Below, piece by piece: positions 59,515 to 64,000 of a stretch of 64,000 bases of DNA. The notes beneath the pieces are model-generated. The model was not told the DNA's origin and made no database searches. It was given only the letters and a program-made list of their open reading frames with translations. Each line of letters starts with the position of its first letter. The first letter of the stretch is position 1. The DNA lies in the NCBI RefSeq assembly GCF_026210795.1, contig NC_089446.1, positions 3,253,001 to 3,317,000 on the forward strand. The letters are read 5' to 3'. This stretch comes from Rhizophagus irregularis. Lineage: Eukaryota > Glomeromycota > Glomeromycetes > Glomerales > Glomeraceae. The translations under genes and the position numbers were made by a program.

Positions 59515-62362
59515 TTAAATTTGAAATGTAAGATGATCCTGTTCCCATAGTTGTGATTTTTTTACGCCACTTCTTTTGTATTTACCATCACGTATATCAT
59601 TTTTTGCATTGCCATTAGCTTCAACATTAGCATATTTATGCTGAGTATGTGATATTTCACCTGCATGAACCTCTGGGATTGTGTTATTTTCTTTTTCCTG
59701 CACCATTTGCACAATCTTTTCTCTTCCATTTTGATGCATAACCTTAGTATGCATTTTTAAAAACGCCTTCGTTGGAAAATACTTACCACATTTTTTGCAT
59801 ACAAGTTCATCATAAATTTCAGAAGAAATGCTTGGGCAATGCATATCATAGTAGCTAGGAAGTCGATCATTAATATATTCCAATGTATGCAGCAAACTTA
59901 GAAAGTGTTTATTTTTATCTTGCACAACAGGAGAAAGAAAACCACCATTCAGCGATAAAAAGTCAAAAACATCCAGCCTTACGGTCTACAGCAATCCCCT
60001 GTTATTGCATTTGCATAAGTCAAATGAATATTTGCAAATTTGTGAATGACGATCAATCCAATCCCACATCACTTCAGTATCTAAAAAAATATTATGATCA
60101 TACATGTTCATCAATATAAGTAATATTAACTGGATGCCCATTGATAAGATCGCGATTTCAAATTTCACAAAGATGGTCTCCGGCATGCTTGAAGTTTTTA
60201 CGAGCAAGTTTTTTATCAATTATAGTACTTTGCCCATTCATATTACCAAGGTGATTTCCATAATTAAAAGCATTAAACACAATTCCTGCCAACTTTCCAG
60301 AAAGTGATGCCATGCTTCGTTCTACTGGGTTATATGCTGACTGTCCCAGTGCATGTGTTCGCACTGTAAGATAATCCAAATCAAGTTTTTTAAATAATAG
60401 TACATATTTCATAATATTGGCCAGAAACCGGGGATTCTTATCAGGTCCACCATTCGTTAATAAACACCAAATAGGTTTAACAATACCATCATGATACGTA
60501 AATTCATGGAAAGACTCCTCTTCAGTGATTTTTACAAGGTCAACCATATGTGTTTCACATGGGGTTCCCAAAAAGTATTCAGGGCGAACAAATATTCTCA
60601 TTTTACCAGAGCGTAAGGAATCATTGGTGTTACTAGGATTAATCACCAAATAAACAGATGGAATTAGTTTATGCTTAGCACCTTTTGGAAAATCATGGTC
60701 AGGAACGGATACAGGTTCGTTTGCTGTCTGTAAAGTTTTAAATGTTTTTTCAACTGCCGCGATCCCTAGTGGATCCTAATGATCACCTAAAATTATTAAA
60801 AAAAAACCAAAAATAGCATAAAAAACTTCTCTACCTTGGCTTTGTCATCTTGTGAAATCAGAACAACATCTTGCGAAAATGCTGAAGCAAATGATTTTAC
60901 ACCTTTGACCGATGCTAAACAATAATGTTCATCAATATGTTCATTCATTTCATTTTTTCCAACAGCTGCCAGCCGTATTTGTGCAGGATGATGATGTAGT
61001 TGCGCCTCTTTTATTCCTGAATGACGAAGTTGCAAATATTTTTGTATTGTAGATTTTCCCATAAATATTCTGTAGTCCTCTTCCATCTTTTCACGAAGAT
61101 GTTTGATCGTCCGAACTTTGATTACCTCCTTGCGTCATTTGTGGTCTGCAGCTCCAAATTCAATGCAATTGTGCATTTTTTCCAAAAGACTAGGATCATT
61201 CATTAAAAATGATGGTCGACCTGGTGTATCATACATCTCTACAATATTCTCCTTTTCCAACTTTTGCCGTTTCTTATTCCGCCACAGGTCGAAAAGTGAA
61301 AAATCAGGCATCAATCAGTCACCAATCGGTCACCAATCAGGTACCTGATTGGTGACCGATTTGGTGCCTGATTGGCATTTTCACCAAATACCGTCACCCA
61401 ATCAGGCAGTTTGCTACTTTGATCCAGCGATCAGAAAAAGATGAAATATAGCTCATTGGAATCGTCTCAACAAGACGAATCTAATGGTAGTAAAATCGCA
61501 TCTCTAGGATTAATACTTGATAAGAAATTAAGTAAAATATAAAAATGAAAATGTATCATTTATATTTTATTTAATTTTTTATTAACTATCAATCCTAGAG
61601 ATGCGATTTTACTACCATTAGATTCGTCTTGTTGAGACGATTCCAATGAGCTATATTTCATCTTTTTCTGATCACTGGATCAAAAGTTAGTAAACTGCCT
61701 GATTGGTGACGGTATTTGGCGAAAATGCCAATTAGGCACCAATCAGTCACCAATCAGTCACCAATCAGCTACCTGATTGGTGACCGATTGGTGCCTGATT
61801 TTTCACTTTTCGACCTGTGTATCCATTACCTTTTAATTTTTTAAGTTTATTTTCCTCAAACATTATAATCTCCTCAAGTTTTCTAATTTTTGAAGTAAAT
61901 TGTGTACGAAATTCATGAAGTTGTCACATATAATAGTTTATTGTATTCATATAGTTCAGTCTTAGAATTTTGTAAAAGAGTAAACGAATGTTTTTGTGCT
62001 ATCGCGTTTTGTGGAAATTGAGTATCATTAGAAGGTTCGGGAATGATATTAGGAGAAGGTTCACGTTCAGTTGTAGGTGTTCTTTTCGAAGAAAAATTAG
62101 AAAAATTGGAAAAAGAGGGCTGAACAGGAGTTTTTGATAATTCAGAAATAATGTTCTGAATAATATTTTTATCTTTTGTTCTTATTTCTCACCAACTATT
62201 TTGTGCATGCTGCTGCAATTCCTTTTTATTTAATGTTGTATTCTGACTTTTCACCATTTCAGAGAATGCAAAAGCATTTACATATTGTTCATATAGGTTC
62301 TGTGGCTTTGAAATAAGATAATTCTTGGAATATTTTGGCTCGCGAAAATATGTTTGTTTCAT
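59515..62362 (-). pseudogene. Transposase of the TTA element, interrupted and decayed
   Basis: Starts at the ATG complement of 62,360-62,362 (KQTYFREPKYSKNY) with a Gln/Asn/Ser-rich N-terminus. It is interrupted by the hairpin MITE at 61,283-61,819 and continues with RNKKRQKLEKE and GRPSFLMNDP. The core has SQDVVLISQDDKAK (Asp pair), an intron 60776-60834 (phase 0), PLGIAAVEKTFKTLQ, PSVYLVINPSN, PIWCLLTNGGPDKNPRF (second Asp), HALGQSAYNPVERSMASLSG (Glu after NP) and ITYIDEHV. A C2H2-like finger ends the protein (VCKKCGKYF...HTKVMH). TGA at 60,156-60,158 and a frame change near 60,120 break it. Asp...Asp...NPVE is a DDE arrangement; I cannot name the superfamily. Confidence 0.7.
61283..61819. 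mobile_element. 537-bp fold-back (hairpin) element
   Basis: Both ends read cacaggtcgaaaagtgaaaa. Arms of about 230 bp (61283-61513 and 61587-61819) are near-perfect inverted repeats around a ~73-bp AT loop. Outer parts contain smaller nested palindromes of the phrase accaatcaggtacctgattgg. It splits the transposase frame. No exact target duplication seen (flanks tattccgc and tatccatt are only loosely similar). Confidence 0.85.
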
Positions 62363-62617
62363 TATTAAGTAACGTGACCGTAATGAAAAAAAATACGAAC
62401 ATATTTTATTTAGGAAATAAAATTTGGTGTAAAAAGTTGCAAGTGGCGAAAGGAGGTAGCGTGAGAAACTTTCTATTGTGACATTATTGCAAATGGCGTA
62501 GTAATTAATATGGCACAGAAAATTTATTTTATTGCTTAATTAGGAAATATGTAACATCATACAAGTTTAAACCCCCCTACCCCCTATGAAATAACGTCAT
62601 TTAGGGCCCTCCCCTTA

Positions 62618-64000
62618 CAATTGTTGTGGTTTACCCAGAGAATGCACAAACGAACTGATACATTTAGTTAACAACTTCATTGAGAATGCCAGGGAAAACA
62701 AAAAAAAATTATGGGCCCTCACACAGGACATGAAAAAAGCGTTCGATTCAGTTAGGCTAGAGGTTTTAAAACAAGCCTTGATTCGTATTGACATTCCAAT
62801 ATCTATAGTTGCATAGATTTTAACTCTTTTCAAATACAGATCTCCTAGGGTCGCCACAGCATATGGCTTAAGTGATGGATTTATTGGAAATGATGGAATT
62901 GATCAAGGCGATGCACTTTTTCCATTACTTTGGCGAATTTTTTATGACCTGCTTTTAGTAGGAATACAACAAATTAAAGACAGTGGCTATGAGATGATAG
63001 TCACCTGGCAGAATTATATTAACGATCCTATAACTTGGACACAATATAAACCTCAAGTTCTTATCATGATATATGATTTATGATACAGCGTTCCTGAATC
63101 ATCAAAATTTAGGATGCAAAAGATCGTACATAGCTAGCAAATGAATTTTATTTGATTAACGATATCGATATCAATGCCAAGAAGTCAGAATTGATAATTA
63201 TCAACCTGATAGTGAAACAACACGCACAAACTATTGAATTAGGCTGAAACCGTTCTATAGTTCAATCTACAAATGATAAAATAAAATACCTCAGAGTCTG
63301 GTTTTCTAACAAACTGAGTAAAAGAAAGTAGATGCAACGCCTGTCTATGATAGTCAATAATTTTTGTAATACAGTTTGCAGAAAATTTGTTTCAGCAGGT
63401 CAAAGTATCTATCTAGTTAACAGAGTATTGATACTTAGACTAATGTACATAGCTCAAATTATGATATTATTAGAGCAAGATTGGAATCAAATATTCGCCC
63501 TGGTAATGAAGTTAGTTAAAAATTGGTTGAAATTGCCTAAGAATACACCTTTATCACTATTATTTCATGAGGGGAAACTCAGTATGGACCATCTATGAAA
63601 ACACTATTGCATCAACAACATAATGGATCTAATAATTAGATTAAATGGTGCTTTACATGCATCAATGTCTACACAAATTAAACTCAGGGATGCGTAGCTC
63701 AAATCACTCATTACTAATCTGATTTTTGACTGCAAACTTCACTCAATGCCTTGAATAAAGCCCTAAGCTTAGAAAAACGTTTCTTTTAATGCATTGGTAA
63801 TATTCAAAGCAGTTGACATATCAATAGTAATAGATCAGATCAATAGATCATCTTGGAGCGTCATAAGAGGGAAAGAACTGCTACTGAAATTTTTTAAACA
63901 ATTTTAGCTTACAAAATACATATACTGGATCAATTAAAGCCCACATTATCCAATATACTATATCGACCAGTTGTTTATTAGAGGCACATATCTTATGTCA
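62618..64000 (+). pseudogene. LINE-type reverse transcriptase pseudogene, 3' part
   Basis: Resumes the frame cut at 58,872. ALTQDMKKAFDSVRLE is RT block A with catalytic Asp, and GIDQGDALFPLLWRIFYDLL is block B. A tag stop lies at 62,814-62,816. The YADD region near 63,070 is damaged (YDL then a frame change). Further text (NAKKSELIIIN, IKYLRVWFSNKLS, KLVKNWLKLPKNTPLS) matches the usual post-RT part of LINE polyproteins in several frames. It runs off the window's right edge. Non-functional. Confidence 0.78.

Larger units (their letters stand above)
58876..62614. mobile_element. 3.74-kb DNA transposon with TTA target duplication
   Basis: The left end is AGGGAGGGCCCTAAATGACG and the right end, in reverse complement, GGGGAGGGCCCTAAATGACG. 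TTA flanks both sides (58,873-58,875 and 62,615-62,617). Removing the element and one TTA restores an open LINE frame (…NNALQG-YNCCGLPREC…), which fixes the boundaries independently. A 3-bp TTA/TAA duplication is typical of PIF/Harbinger-like elements, but the encoded protein (below) does not look like a standard Harbinger transposase. Confidence 0.88.

Overview
The window is a eukaryotic, very AT-rich nuclear segment. It has short introns with GTAAGT-type donors and AG acceptors, poly-T/poly-A-rich intergenic DNA, a phosphate transporter of the fungal PHO84 type, a PHO85-type cyclin, and many decayed transposons. The best fit is an arbuscular mycorrhizal fungus (Glomeromycotina, most likely Rhizophagus). 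That assignment is an inference from protein and repeat character, not from a marker gene.

Layout. 1-18 kb is repeat-rich. It holds a purine-only tract (3.84-4.58 kb), a small secreted cysteine-rich protein gene (6.07-6.40 kb, minus), a decayed Mutator-like element with terminal inverted repeats and a SWIM-type transposase relic (6.95-10.05 kb), a T-rich degenerate array, a Tc1/mariner-type MITE (12.34-13.12 kb), a retroelement-like relic interrupted by a 142-bp hAT-type MITE with perfect 8-bp target duplication, and nearly five copies of a ~600-bp tandem repeat, each carrying one CACGTG (14.9-17.8 kb). 18-39 kb is the gene-bearing part: H+/phosphate symporter (minus, 3 exons), dynamin-like GTPase (minus, 6 exons), PCL-type cyclin (plus, 2 exons), PIG-H/GPI15 subunit of the GPI-GlcNAc transferase (minus, 3 exons), an unrecognised nuclear-looking protein (plus, 2 exons) and an 88-residue protein built from three copies of one motif (minus, 2 exons). 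I built the exon models by joining splice sites and checking phase; each joins into one open frame.

39-64 kb is a nest of transposons. A truncated hAT transposase gene (42.9-44.4 kb) runs into a 13.6-kb inverted-repeat structure (44,381-58,024) with two 2.76-kb arms, GATATC-rich outer ends and a 6.2-kb spacer. The spacer carries two pseudogenes, one resembling a DDE-type transposase of a family I cannot name. The right arm is interrupted by a 1.92-kb hAT-like element with an 8-bp target duplication; the left arm keeps the matching empty site. Right of this lies a LINE-type reverse transcriptase pseudogene, split by a 3.74-kb DNA transposon with TTA target duplication. That transposon itself carries two further MITEs.

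The host genes do not form an operon-like unit. Phosphate transporter, PHO85-type cyclin and repeated CACGTG boxes within about 13 kb are suggestive of phosphate biology, but co-regulation is only a hypothesis.
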